Shown here: in pieces, positions 36,029-43,280 of the stretch
Position numbering within the stretch: the first letter of the stretch is position 1
Layout of the letters: each line of letters begins with the position of its first letter
From: Zoogloea sp. LCSB751
GTDB taxonomy: Bacteria; Pseudomonadota; Gammaproteobacteria; Burkholderiales; Rhodocyclaceae
Direction: 5' to 3'
DNA: 64,000 bases
Assembly: GCF_002028455.1 (NCBI RefSeq)
Contig: NZ_MWUM01000007.1
Coordinates: 1 to 64,000, forward strand
Position numbers and translations under genes: made by a program
The notes under the pieces: generated by a model
The model's database searches: none
What the model was told of the DNA's origin: nothing
The model's input: the letters and a program-made list of their open reading frames with translations, nothing else

Positions 36029-36583
36029 ATGACGAAAACCCAGTACTACACCGCCTCCAGTCTCGATGGCTTCATCGCCACCGAGGACGACTCACTGGAA
36101 TGGCTGTTTCCCCTTGGCGATCTGAACGCGTCCAGCTATCCTACCTTCATCGCAGAAGTCGGCGCGCTGGCCATGGGGTCCTCCACCTATGAATGGATGC
36201 TCCGCAACGCCGACCAGGTGGCCGCCGAAACCGGCTCACCCTGGCCCTACACCCAGCCGGCCTGGGTATTCACCACCCGCCAGCTCCCCATCGTCGAAGC
36301 TGCGGACATCCGCTTCGTCAAAGGCGACGTGCGCGAGGTGCACCAGCAGATGCGCGCCGCAGCGGGGCCGAAGAACATCTGGATCGTCGGCGGCGGAGAC
36401 CTGGCCGGGCAGTTTCATGACGCTGGCCTGCTCGATGAAATCATCATCCAGGTCGGCTCCGTGACCCTCGGCAAAGGGAAACAGATCTTCCCACGCCGCG
36501 TCCTGAGCCCCACACTGCGGCTGACGTCAGTTCGCCAGATGGGGACCAGCATGGTGGAACTGCGGTATGAGATTGGGAGATAG
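36029..36583 (+). CDS. Dihydrofolate reductase family (RibD_C-like) protein
   Basis: 184 aa. The fold is shown by YYTASSLDGFIAT, GALAMGSSTYEWML, VFTTRQLP, NIWIVGGGDLAGQFHDAGLLDEIIIQV and LGKGKQIF. These small proteins are NADPH-binding reductases of mostly unknown substrate and are not true drug-target DHFR. ATG 36029 has an AGAGGTGAG ribosome binding site, better than a GTG at 36020. It is the last clearly chromosomal-style gene before the accessory region. Confidence 0.85.
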   Translation: MTKTQYYTASSLDGFIATEDDSLEWLFPLGDLNASSYPTFIAEVGALAMGSSTYEWMLRNADQVAAETGSPWPYTQPAWVFTTRQLPIVEAADIRFVKGDVREVHQQMRAAAGPKNIWIVGGGDLAGQFHDAGLLDEIIIQVGSVTLGKGKQIFPRRVLSPTLRLTSVRQMGTSMVELRYEIGR

Positions 36584-36703
36584 CGGAAGGCCCATTTTGA
36601 CAGAGCGTCCCAGCCCTTTGTGGAGCAAGTGTGCCGTTACGACGCCAACCAGCACGACATACGCAACGGCAAGAAACACCTGCCCTCTGGCCCAACTGAT
36701 CCC

Positions 36704-36967
36704 CTAAGGGCGCCCCCGCGCCCGCAAGGCCTCGAACAATTCCTGCACCTCCTCCGCGATCATCGCGCAGGCCCACAGGTAATTGTCTTGGTAAGTGGGA
36801 CTGAGACGCCGAAAGGCGTCGCCCGAACTGCCGAAAGTCACGGCAAGCAAGGCCTGGAGCTGGGCCTGACGGGCGGAAAGCTGGTCGGTGAGCGCCAAAT
36901 TTCCAACTTCGTCGTTGAGCAGGTAAAGCGGATCGGCCGTTGCAGGAAACGCCATCGGCGTGCTCAT
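36704..36967 (-). CDS. Small hypothetical protein of the island edge
   Basis: 87 aa starting MSTPMAFPATADPLYLLNDEVG, helical, with a C-terminal EEVQELFEALRARGRP. The start at 36967 has a strong GGAAGGAGTG ribosome binding site. No family could be named with certainty. A 36-codon leader frame ends in its start codon (ATGA), suggesting translational coupling. Confidence 0.6.
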   Translation of the reverse strand: MSTPMAFPATADPLYLLNDEVGNLALTDQLSARQAQLQALLAVTFGSSGDAFRRLSPTYQDNYLWACAMIAEEVQELFEALRARGRP

Positions 36968-37074
36968 GCGACACTCCTTCCGATGACGATCGGATGACAT
37001 GCAGGCATGACACTGCTCGGACGGAGACGGTAAAGCAGGGTTCGGGCAAGTGGGCCCATTTCGCGGTGGTGCAT
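36964..37074 (-). CDS. Possible 36-aa leader peptide
   Basis: Open frame MHHREMGPLARTLLYRLRPS and on to the stop at 36964, preceded by GGAGCTATCACC. Its TGA overlaps the ATG of the 87-aa gene. The composition is Arg-rich and no similarity is recognised. It may exist only to couple translation. Confidence 0.3.
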   Translation of the reverse strand: MHHREMGPLARTLLYRLRPSSVMPACHPIVIGRSVA

Positions 37075-37234
37075 GGTGATAGCTCCTATGTCTGCGATAT
37101 GGATTTCCGCGCTCTCGTTCCAATGAGGGCGGCGGAACCGTACGGGGTTGGAACTACCGGGACATAGGAACCGGCCAGCCTCACGGCTGCCCCGCACGGC
37201 CCGCCATAGGATGGACGCAGCCATGCACCAATAG

Positions 37235-37255
37235 AAAAAACCGCGCACAGCGCGG
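37235..37255 (-). terminator. Intrinsic terminator on the minus strand
   Basis: On the minus strand CCGCGC TGT GCGCGG forms a 6-bp GC stem followed at once by six T (forward A-run 37235-37240). It would end transcripts coming from the 158-aa gene and the tandem repeats to the right. Confidence 0.6.
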
Positions 37256-37393
37256 CCTGATCGTATCGGCCTATGTCGATCCGGGGTTCCAATCCCGGTC
37301 ACCATTGTTTAGGTAACGAGTGAAGTATCGGCCCGAGTTACAGCGGGGGTCAAGATTTGCGGCGATCCCGGCCAACTGGCGATCCGCCCCAAC

Positions 37394-37429
37394 TATCCGG
37401 TTTTATCCTGAACAAGATAAAACCGGATA
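37394..37429. repeat. Perfect 14-bp inverted repeat
   Basis: Arms TATCCGGTTTTATC (37394-37407) and GATAAAACCGGATA (37416-37429) enclose an 8-nt loop. The stem is AT-rich and symmetrical, so it may be a stem-loop in the transcript that follows the repeat array, or a binding site. No T-run follows on either strand. Confidence 0.6.
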
Positions 37430-37446
37430 AAACACGCCAGACCTGG

Positions 37447-37700
37447 ACAGACTCTCGCCTCTCCGACTTGAACCTTCGATGCGCGGAGCCGAACGCTTGA
37501 TGCCGGGATTTGAACTCGCTTCCCTCGGAGCTGAGCATTTGATCCCGCGATGGGAGTCCACTTCCCTCGGAACTCAGCATTTGATCCCACGATTGAAGCC
37601 CACTTCCCTCAGAGCGAAGCGCTAGAGGCTGCGACATGAGCTGGCTCACCCCTGATGGAAGCCCGTTCATGTCCGAAGGAAGCTGGCTCACCAAAAATTG
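37447..37700. repeat. Tandem array of about six 42-bp repeats
   Basis: The block CTTCCCTCGG recurs at 37519 and 37561, with CTTCCCTCAG at 37603, a strict 42-bp period. CATTTGATCCC is shared by the middle units, and AGCTGGCTCACC at 37639 and 37681 continues the same period in more diverged form. The array lies directly downstream (minus strand) of the 158-aa gene and before a terminator. Because 42 is a multiple of 3, the minus strand stays open and would give a 14-residue repeat (LSSEGSGLPSRDQM-like), but translation is unproven. Confidence 0.75.
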
Positions 37701-37770
37701 AAACCCGTGAAGCTCAGAGCAACACGGGTTTCGATCCGGGCCTCGCGCACTCCCCTGCAAGCAAGGACCA

Positions 37771-38247
37771 TCAGGCCGGAACGGCACCCGTTTCATCGCG
37801 ACGCCGACTCTGCCCCTTGAAACGCGTCGACGCCTGAGCGCGGAGTTCATCCAGTGCCGTGCCCTTGCCCGCGAGCTTGGCAAAACGGTAAGCCTCCAGG
37901 GCCGCAGCGTAGATGTCGCTGCCCAGCGCCATCTCGGTGTCCTCCCCGCGCTGAGTCAGCGCGGTCAGACGGGCCAGCACCGGACGCAGGCGATCCAGCG
38001 CCTGGATGTCCGCGCCAAACTCCTTGAGATCGAAAGTCCCCGGCAGGATCTCCGGAGACTGGGCGATCACGTCATACGCCTTGCGCGCAAACATCTCCGA
38101 CTTCGGCCCCATCTTGCTCAGCTCCCGCCGCTGATCCACCGACAGGGAAATCAAAACCGCCAACTGCTGCTCCAGCACCTCCAGGGCTTTCTGGACCAGG
38201 TCGATCTGCTCAACGGACAGCGGCAGTGAAATCACATTCTGGGTCAT
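37771..38247 (-). CDS. Conserved hypothetical protein next to the 42-bp repeats
   Basis: 158-aa soluble, mostly helical protein: MTQNVISLPLSVEQIDLVQKAL, then ISLSVDQRRELSKMGPKSEMFARKA, a Leu-rich middle (LDRLRPVLARLTAL), GEDTEMALGSDIYAAALEAYRFAK and a basic C-terminus (RFKGQSRRRDE). It resembles a common family of uncharacterised proteins seen as single genes; no function is known to me. Its 3' side leads into the 42-bp repeats on the same strand, which may be a lasting association. Confidence 0.75.
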   Translation of the reverse strand: MTQNVISLPLSVEQIDLVQKALEVLEQQLAVLISLSVDQRRELSKMGPKSEMFARKAYDVIAQSPEILPGTFDLKEFGADIQALDRLRPVLARLTALTQRGEDTEMALGSDIYAAALEAYRFAKLAGKGTALDELRAQASTRFKGQSRRRDETGAVPA

Positions 38248-38426
38248 CCTCTTGCTCCTTCTCGGCTTGCCGATTCATGACATTGGCACGAAATTGTGCG
38301 AGGGGGATTCTGGGAGAGGGGTGTAGAATATGTCAATTAGATTATCCAGAGCTCGCCGAATGCTCGATGACGGAATCTGTAGTGTGGCTGACGCAAGCAA
38401 TGAACCCCAACGAAAGAGAAATAAAT

Positions 38427-39011
38427 ATGTACTGGCGTCTGTTCGTTCGTGAGGGAGACAGTCTCACCCCAGGCGGGGGCAGAGTGCGCCCGAATCCTCA
38501 GCAGTGGTCAATAACCTATGATGGGAAACATGGTTGCTTCGAGGGCGACCCAGTGTATTGCGATACCTGCAAAAGTTGGGGTGTGACTAAGTGCGTACCG
38601 CCCTACCATCCCCATACAGGAGCAGACGGCCGACAAGCGAACTTGGACGGGGATCTGTGTCTTTGCAAATGCCCGACGCCGCCACGCCTCAAAGCATTAT
38701 CTGGCAACGCCCGTATGAGCTTTGAAGGCCATGAGATTGCACAAATGGCCGGTGCAGAAGGGTGGCTTGCGCATGCGGGTCACACATCGGTTCCAGTAAC
38801 GGCCAAGGCGTTCAACGACTGGTTCCGTCTGGTCGACGACGAGACAGGAACCCCCTTGGCCCACTGCGAATACGTGGTGCACCGGGCAGACGGCCGATCA
38901 GAATACGGTGTGACAGATGCCCAAGGCTACACCCACCTGGTGGGTAATACGAACAACGCCGAGGGTATCCGCATCGAGATGGGTGATTGGGAGGATTTGA
39001 ATGAGCAATAG
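38427..39011 (+). CDS. PAAR-domain protein (type VI secretion spike tip)
   Basis: 194 aa. The N-terminal part has the form of single-domain PAAR-like proteins that carry T6SS cargo: GGGRVRPNPQQWSITYDGKH, CFEGDPVYCDTCKSWGVTKC and NLDGDLCLCKCPTPPRL, with paired Cys. The C-terminal extension (FNDWFRLVDDETGTPLAHCEY, GVTDAQGYTHLV) looks like a small adaptor domain that could hold the effector. The start at 38427 has AAAGAGAA upstream. It overlaps the effector gene by 11 bp. No vgrG, hcp or other T6SS structural gene is in the window. Confidence 0.8.
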   Translation: MYWRLFVREGDSLTPGGGRVRPNPQQWSITYDGKHGCFEGDPVYCDTCKSWGVTKCVPPYHPHTGADGRQANLDGDLCLCKCPTPPRLKALSGNARMSFEGHEIAQMAGAEGWLAHAGHTSVPVTAKAFNDWFRLVDDETGTPLAHCEYVVHRADGRSEYGVTDAQGYTHLVGNTNNAEGIRIEMGDWEDLNEQ

Positions 39012-39576
39012 TGTGGCCCGTAGGGCTCATCATTCTTCACGCGTACCGCTGATGGCTGCAGCCAATGCGACCACCACGTCTGCCGGCGATACCGATCCGA
39101 AGACGCTCAAGATCGACAAGAAGGCCGTGCGGCGTGCGCAGAACGAAGAATTGTTGAAGAACAAGAATGTGCAGGCGTTTCTGCAAATGACGGCCAAAGC
39201 CGAGGGGGGTGACTATCACGCCAAATTCGGATGGGTTCGTGGCAAGGACGCCTGGACCTTCTCCGACGAATCAACTCACCCCGGAGTGGGCAAAGACGGC
39301 CATACGACTGCGGCAGGGCTTTACCAAATCAACCGCGCCTGCTGGACAGAACATGGGATCAAATCACAAGGGTTGGTCGACTTCTCTCCGCACACGCAGG
39401 ACTTGATTGCGGTCGACAACATTCGCAGCTTCAAGATGATCCAACACATTGTCGACGGCGAGATCAAAACCCCCATCAAGGTACTACTGACGAGAAAGCA
39501 ATGGACTTCGTTCGGTGTGCACAAGTACGAAACGCTGGAAGCTTGGTACAAAGCAGCTGGCGGCACGCTCAAATGA
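39001..39576 (+). CDS. GH104 (phage lambda R-like) muramidase, probable T6SS effector
   Basis: 191 aa. From residue 57 it follows lambda R transglycosylase: FLQMTAKAEGGDY with the catalytic Glu68, THPGVGKDG, TTAAGLYQINRACW, DFSPHTQDLIAVDNI and a C-terminal AGGTLK. It should cut peptidoglycan glycan strands. It has no signal peptide, so it needs another route into a periplasm, and it starts inside the PAAR gene and overlaps the next gene by 4 bp. This arrangement fits a T6SS effector with its carrier and immunity protein. Confidence 0.82.
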   Translation: MSNSVARRAHHSSRVPLMAAANATTTSAGDTDPKTLKIDKKAVRRAQNEELLKNKNVQAFLQMTAKAEGGDYHAKFGWVRGKDAWTFSDESTHPGVGKDGHTTAAGLYQINRACWTEHGIKSQGLVDFSPHTQDLIAVDNIRSFKMIQHIVDGEIKTPIKVLLTRKQWTSFGVHKYETLEAWYKAAGGTLK

Positions 39577-40127
39577 CGTCGAAGTTCGCTTGGTTGTCCT
39601 TGGTTGTTTCCATCGGAGCCCAGGCCTCTGACCCCATCCTGACGACACAAACTGACGACAGCACAAAATCAGGCTGGAGTTTGCCCAGTGCCACAGTCGC
39701 GCGCTCGATCTTCGGGTCTCTTGATGCCGACCTGAAGAGTCTCTTGGGCGACTATTTCAAAGAGCATAAGGAAATCAGGGACAAACGAACTATTCTCGCC
39801 GCAAGAAACGTTGCCATTTGTTCAGCGTGCCCAGGCAAATATGCATTCATCAGAGCATCGGCCGAGCACTTCTCGCCACTGGCTGGAGCGCACACGTTCT
39901 CCTATTGGATCGTCGATGACCGCAATAAAGTCTTGCTGTACGGCGGTGCGGATCGTGTCGATGTCGTGGCGACAGACAAATCTTTCGCGTCGGTCGATGA
40001 AACTAACTGCACGGCGGTGAAGTGCTACAAGACACGCTACGACTTTGATGGGAAGCGCTACGTGCCGGGGGGATGCCAGGAGTTCGACATGGACGGGCGT
40101 AATCTTGGGCGCTGTAAGCTTGACTAA
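39573..40127 (+). CDS. Candidate periplasmic immunity protein for the GH104 effector
   Basis: 184 aa with a signal peptide (MTSKFAWLSLVVSIGAQA) and six Cys after it (ICSAC, NCTAVKC, GGCQ, GRCK), suiting a disulfide-bonded periplasmic protein. No family recognised. It is coupled to the effector gene by ATGA. A periplasmic location is what protection from a peptidoglycan-cutting enzyme needs. Function is inferred from position and localisation only. Confidence 0.65.
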   Translation: MTSKFAWLSLVVSIGAQASDPILTTQTDDSTKSGWSLPSATVARSIFGSLDADLKSLLGDYFKEHKEIRDKRTILAARNVAICSACPGKYAFIRASAEHFSPLAGAHTFSYWIVDDRNKVLLYGGADRVDVVATDKSFASVDETNCTAVKCYKTRYDFDGKRYVPGGCQEFDMDGRNLGRCKLD

Positions 40128-40158
40128 AGAGGTACTAAATTGAGAGCTCTGAGCTCTC

Positions 40159-41202
40159 TCACTTTTGCGCCTTCCTGCCCTGTTTCGGCAGCACTTTGGC
40201 GGCGTCTTCCAGCATCTGCACGTTGTGCATACTGCCCTCGGCCTCCAGCAGGGCACGACGCTGGGCCGCAAAGCGCTCGTATTCCACGTCAGCATGCACC
40301 ATCGCCTGCTTGTGCGATCGACTGCCCGCATCCTGCAAGACTTCGCGGTCGTTGAACCTCAGGAAGTCATCGAGCTTCGTCTCCCAGTCCTTGAGGAAGA
40401 CCGCCTTACGGCGCTTCGCCTGATCCTCGGCGAAATCCAGCCACATCGTCACGATGCGGTTCAGCTCTTCGATCTCTCCTTCAAACAGGTAATTCTTTGC
40501 CACGCGTACGTCGGCCTTGCTCACACGCCCGGTCTTCGTATGCGTCAGCCCCATGTTCGGCGCCAGTGCGTCGGCCCGGGCCAGAATCAACTCCGCCGCC
40601 GTCATGCCGGTGATAGCAACATGCAGCTTGTTCTGGATGGTCTGAAAGAACTGCGTGGTTACCGACAGGCTCGGCACGTAGTCCGTAGCCATCGCAAAAA
40701 TCTCGCGCACGCGCAGATACATCCGCCGCTCGCTGGCGCGAATGTCGCGGATGCGGTCGAGCAACTCGTCGAAGCGATCCGGCGCGCTCGAAGAGCCCAC
40801 CGGAGGATTCTTCAGGCGCTCGTCGTCCAGCGTAAAGCCCTTGACGAGGTATTCGCGCAGCCTCTCGGTTGCCCAGCGGCGGAACTGCGTGCCGCGCACC
40901 GAACGCACACGGTAGCCCACGGCGAGGATGGCATCGAGGTTGTAGTGATCGAGGTTACGGCTTACCTGCCGGCTACCTTCCTGACGAACTATTAGGAATT
41001 TCCTAATAGTTGCCTCCGGCTGCAGCTCGCTATCAGCATAGATCGTCTTCAGGTGCTCGTTGATCGTCGGCACCCTCACCTGGAAGAGTTCGGCCATCAG
41101 CGCCTGCGTGAGCCACAACGAATCTTCTACAAATCGGCACTCAATGCGGGTGTGGCCATCGTCGCTCTCGTACAGCAGAAATTCGCCGGCAGGGGAGTTC
41201 AT
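40159..41202 (-). CDS. RhuM family protein (first copy)
   Basis: 347 aa of the RhuM (virulence RhuM/Fic-island associated) family. The N-terminal segment DSLWLTQALMAELFQVRVPTINEHLKTIY resembles a winged-helix DNA-binding unit; LDAILAVGYRVRSVRGTQFRRWATERLREYLVKGF is the family core, with AITGMTAAELILARAD later. Function is unknown; the family often lies within restriction-modification loci. About 38% of positions appear shared with the copy at 47821 by eye. The gene contains a perfect 25-bp palindrome at 40987-41011. Confidence 0.85.
   Translation of the reverse strand: MNSPAGEFLLYESDDGHTRIECRFVEDSLWLTQALMAELFQVRVPTINEHLKTIYADSELQPEATIRKFLIVRQEGSRQVSRNLDHYNLDAILAVGYRVRSVRGTQFRRWATERLREYLVKGFTLDDERLKNPPVGSSSAPDRFDELLDRIRDIRASERRMYLRVREIFAMATDYVPSLSVTTQFFQTIQNKLHVAITGMTAAELILARADALAPNMGLTHTKTGRVSKADVRVAKNYLFEGEIEELNRIVTMWLDFAEDQAKRRKAVFLKDWETKLDDFLRFNDREVLQDAGSRSHKQAMVHADVEYERFAAQRRALLEAEGSMHNVQMLEDAAKVLPKQGRKAQK
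40987..41011. repeat. 25-bp palindrome inside the first rhuM gene
   Basis: AACTATTAGGAA (40987-40998), one T, TTCCTAATAGTT (41000-41011): perfect 12-bp arms. It encodes TIRKFLIV at residues about 64-72 with codons rare for this genome. The second rhuM gene has a related element at the same place. Confidence 0.8.
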
Positions 41203-41289
41203 TTACTATTCCGCCCTTCTGTTCAACGTATTCTTCCTTATGGGCGAGTCAGCTCGCGTACGCTGAATAACCCATATAAATATTAAGAC

Positions 41290-42240
41290 TCAGTTTTCCT
41301 GATAGGCGCGCTCGATAAGTGGCTTCACCTTTTCAAAATCCGCGGGCTTACGCAACACAACCTCCAGATCACCTGTTCCCCAATGGCCAATGTTGGTCAC
41401 GTCCCGAGTAAAGCCCTTTTCCAGATCAACTGTTTCTGGATCAAGTTTCAGTGTCAGAAAAACATGAGGGTCTTGTTTGGAGATCAGCGACATGCAAACG
41501 AAGTTTTTCAGGCGACGGAAGGCGACGTAAAGTTTGAGGGGTTTTTCGATGATGTCGTCCCCCTGGACAAGAATGAAGCTTCGCGTCTGCTCGAACAGTG
41601 CGAGCAATTCCGGCGATGCCGTTGCTACTTGGTCAGCATGGGTTTTCATCGCCAGCGTTGAGGCTGCCAACGTCTTTGCGGGCTTAGTTTCGACAGGGAT
41701 ATCTTCTGTAATGCCAGCCGATGCGGTACTTGCTGCACTGGAGCCGTTGACCAGTTCGAAGAGCAACAAATCATCCCCAAACAACTTATAGCGGATCAGT
41801 TCAATGTTCCGGTTGATCTGTGCAACCGCATGTTCATCGTAACGTGTGAAGTCGGCTGCAATACACAATAGCCGTGTTCCACTCCACTCAATCTTGTCGG
41901 CTTCCTCCTTATCTAGCTTGTCCATGACAAGCAGGCGAAAATCCGCCTTGTGATCGAGTAACCAATCCAGGTAAAACAAACCCTGATTGATAACATTTTC
42001 ATTACTGTGACGCTTGTACTCAATGATCACCGGACAGCCGTTCTCATCCAGACCTAAGGAGTCGATGCGCCCCCGATGCTTATTTCCAGTGCTGTACTCC
42101 GTAGCCAAGAAACGCACACCAAGAAAAGTCTCCATCTGGGACTCAATCAGGTTTTGCAATGTCTTCTCAATAGCAGCAGATTTTCCTGCTAATTCGCTTG
42201 CTGCGTTCTCCGAATATTTAAAAAGCTTGATGTCGCTCAC
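41290..42240 (-). CDS. DUF5655 protein with PD-(D/E)xK nuclease-like N-terminus
   Basis: 316 aa. The N-terminal half has GRIDSLGLDENGCPVIIEYKR, a PD-(D/E)xK-like core (RID ... E-Y-K), followed by NVINQGLFYLDWLLDHK, as in DUF91/NucS-like proteins. The C-terminal third (KLYVAFRRLKNFVCMSLISKQDPHVFLTLKLDP) is DUF5655. Such proteins are common in defence islands with type I systems; a DNA-cutting activity is plausible but untested. It is separated from the hsd operon by a bidirectional terminator. Confidence 0.78.
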   Translation of the reverse strand: MSDIKLFKYSENAASELAGKSAAIEKTLQNLIESQMETFLGVRFLATEYSTGNKHRGRIDSLGLDENGCPVIIEYKRHSNENVINQGLFYLDWLLDHKADFRLLVMDKLDKEEADKIEWSGTRLLCIAADFTRYDEHAVAQINRNIELIRYKLFGDDLLLFELVNGSSAASTASAGITEDIPVETKPAKTLAASTLAMKTHADQVATASPELLALFEQTRSFILVQGDDIIEKPLKLYVAFRRLKNFVCMSLISKQDPHVFLTLKLDPETVDLEKGFTRDVTNIGHWGTGDLEVVLRKPADFEKVKPLIERAYQEN

Positions 42241-42274
42241 TTCGTCACCCTAAAAATGCTGCACCACACACAAG

Positions 42275-42302
42275 AAAAAAGCCCCTATATGGGGCTTTTT
42301 TC
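42275..42302. terminator. Bidirectional intrinsic terminator
   Basis: AAAAAA GCCCC TATAT GGGGC TTTTTT: a 5-bp GC stem flanked by an A-run and a T-run, so it works on both strands. It ends the minus-strand restriction operon about 220 bp after the zinc protease gene and shields the DUF5655 gene. Confidence 0.85.
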
Positions 42303-42524
42303 TTACCTTGGCATAGATTGCGTTTTCCGTGTAACCCAAAAACCCTTTGTCGGATGACACACTAAGTGAAATCAGATCCTCTGATTTCAAAGACTTTTTT
42401 CATTTTCTTCGACATCGCGTTCGTCCCTTGTGCCACAGAACATGAAAAATCCTGGCATCTGTGACAGTGAAAGTGAAAAATTCTGTTGTGTTGACAACGT
42501 TTTCATGTATTTCGGCGCCCAACG

Positions 42525-43280
42525 CTACCGGTTCAGTAGCCATTCTGCCATCCCATCCAGTTCGTCCTTGCGTGCTTGCCAGTCTGGCAGCATGGCGCTG
42601 AGATGTTGATAGAAACGCGGACTGTGGTTGTGCTCTATCAGATGACACAGCTCATGCGCGACAACATATTCGATGCAGGCACGTGGCGCTTTCACAAGGT
42701 ACGGATTGAGCAGGAGCTCTCCCTTGGGGGAACAACTTCCCCACTGCGTGCGCATCGCCAAGAGGCGCCAAGGTGGAGCAGACTTCGACTCGGCAGTATG
42801 TTTCGCGAAGCTCGCGAGAACTTGTGCGAATACTTCTTGAGCCCGTATGCGATACCAGTCTTCCAGAAGACGACGCACCGCGACCGGTTCCCGACTGCGA
42901 GTTGTGACGTCCAGACGCCCTCTCCACATCCTCACTCGAGACGGCACCTGTTCATCCAGGTGAACCTTCAGAATGTGCCGACGACCCAGATAGAGATGGG
43001 TTTCGCCGCTCACATACTCGCGCGGCAATACGTGGAGGTGCCGTTTGCGTTGAGCCTCTAACTGAGACCAGATCCACCGTGCTCGTTGTCTGACGGCCGC
43101 AATGACTTGGGTAAGCTCACTGTGTTCTGGGGCATCTACGCAAACCGCACCGTCAGGCATGACATGAATAGCAACGCAGCGCTGTGGGCGTGGCAAAAAG
43201 CGGACAGTGAATCCGATCCGCTCGTCACCATAGATGATGGATTGCGTTTCCACGTCAGAGACTGCCACGCGCGAGGCCAA
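42525..43280 (-). CDS. YgjP/SprT-like zinc metalloprotease of the R-M operon
   Basis: 251 aa. The zinc motif HELCHLIEHNHSPRF (HExxH) is preceded by the family's MRTQWGSCSPKGELLLNPYLVKAP, the YgjP/DUF45 (M48-like) signature. These genes are regularly the last member of type I R-M operons. It overlaps the end of hsdR by about 26 bp, so it is co-translated. A regulatory proteolysis role for HsdR is possible by analogy with ClpXP control but is only a guess. Confidence 0.87.
   Translation of the reverse strand: MASRVAVSDVETQSIIYGDERIGFTVRFLPRPQRCVAIHVMPDGAVCVDAPEHSELTQVIAAVRQRARWIWSQLEAQRKRHLHVLPREYVSGETHLYLGRRHILKVHLDEQVPSRVRMWRGRLDVTTRSREPVAVRRLLEDWYRIRAQEVFAQVLASFAKHTAESKSAPPWRLLAMRTQWGSCSPKGELLLNPYLVKAPRACIEYVVAHELCHLIEHNHSPRFYQHLSAMLPDWQARKDELDGMAEWLLNR

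Noticed and set aside
37281..37304. tRNA-like 3' end (CCGGGGTTCCAATCCCGG then TCACCA)
   Set aside because: The T-arm pairing is imperfect and only three bases separate it from CCA, so no acceptor stem can form; no anticodon or D arm lies upstream. At most a decayed attachment-site fragment.
37447..37700. CRISPR array
   Set aside because: The 42-bp units follow one another directly without unique spacers, drift in sequence and have no cas genes nearby.
38284..38299. Sigma-54-like sequence TGGCACGAAATTGTGC before the PAAR gene
   Set aside because: The GC element is one base too far from the GG element, and sigma-54 promoters tolerate almost no spacing change.
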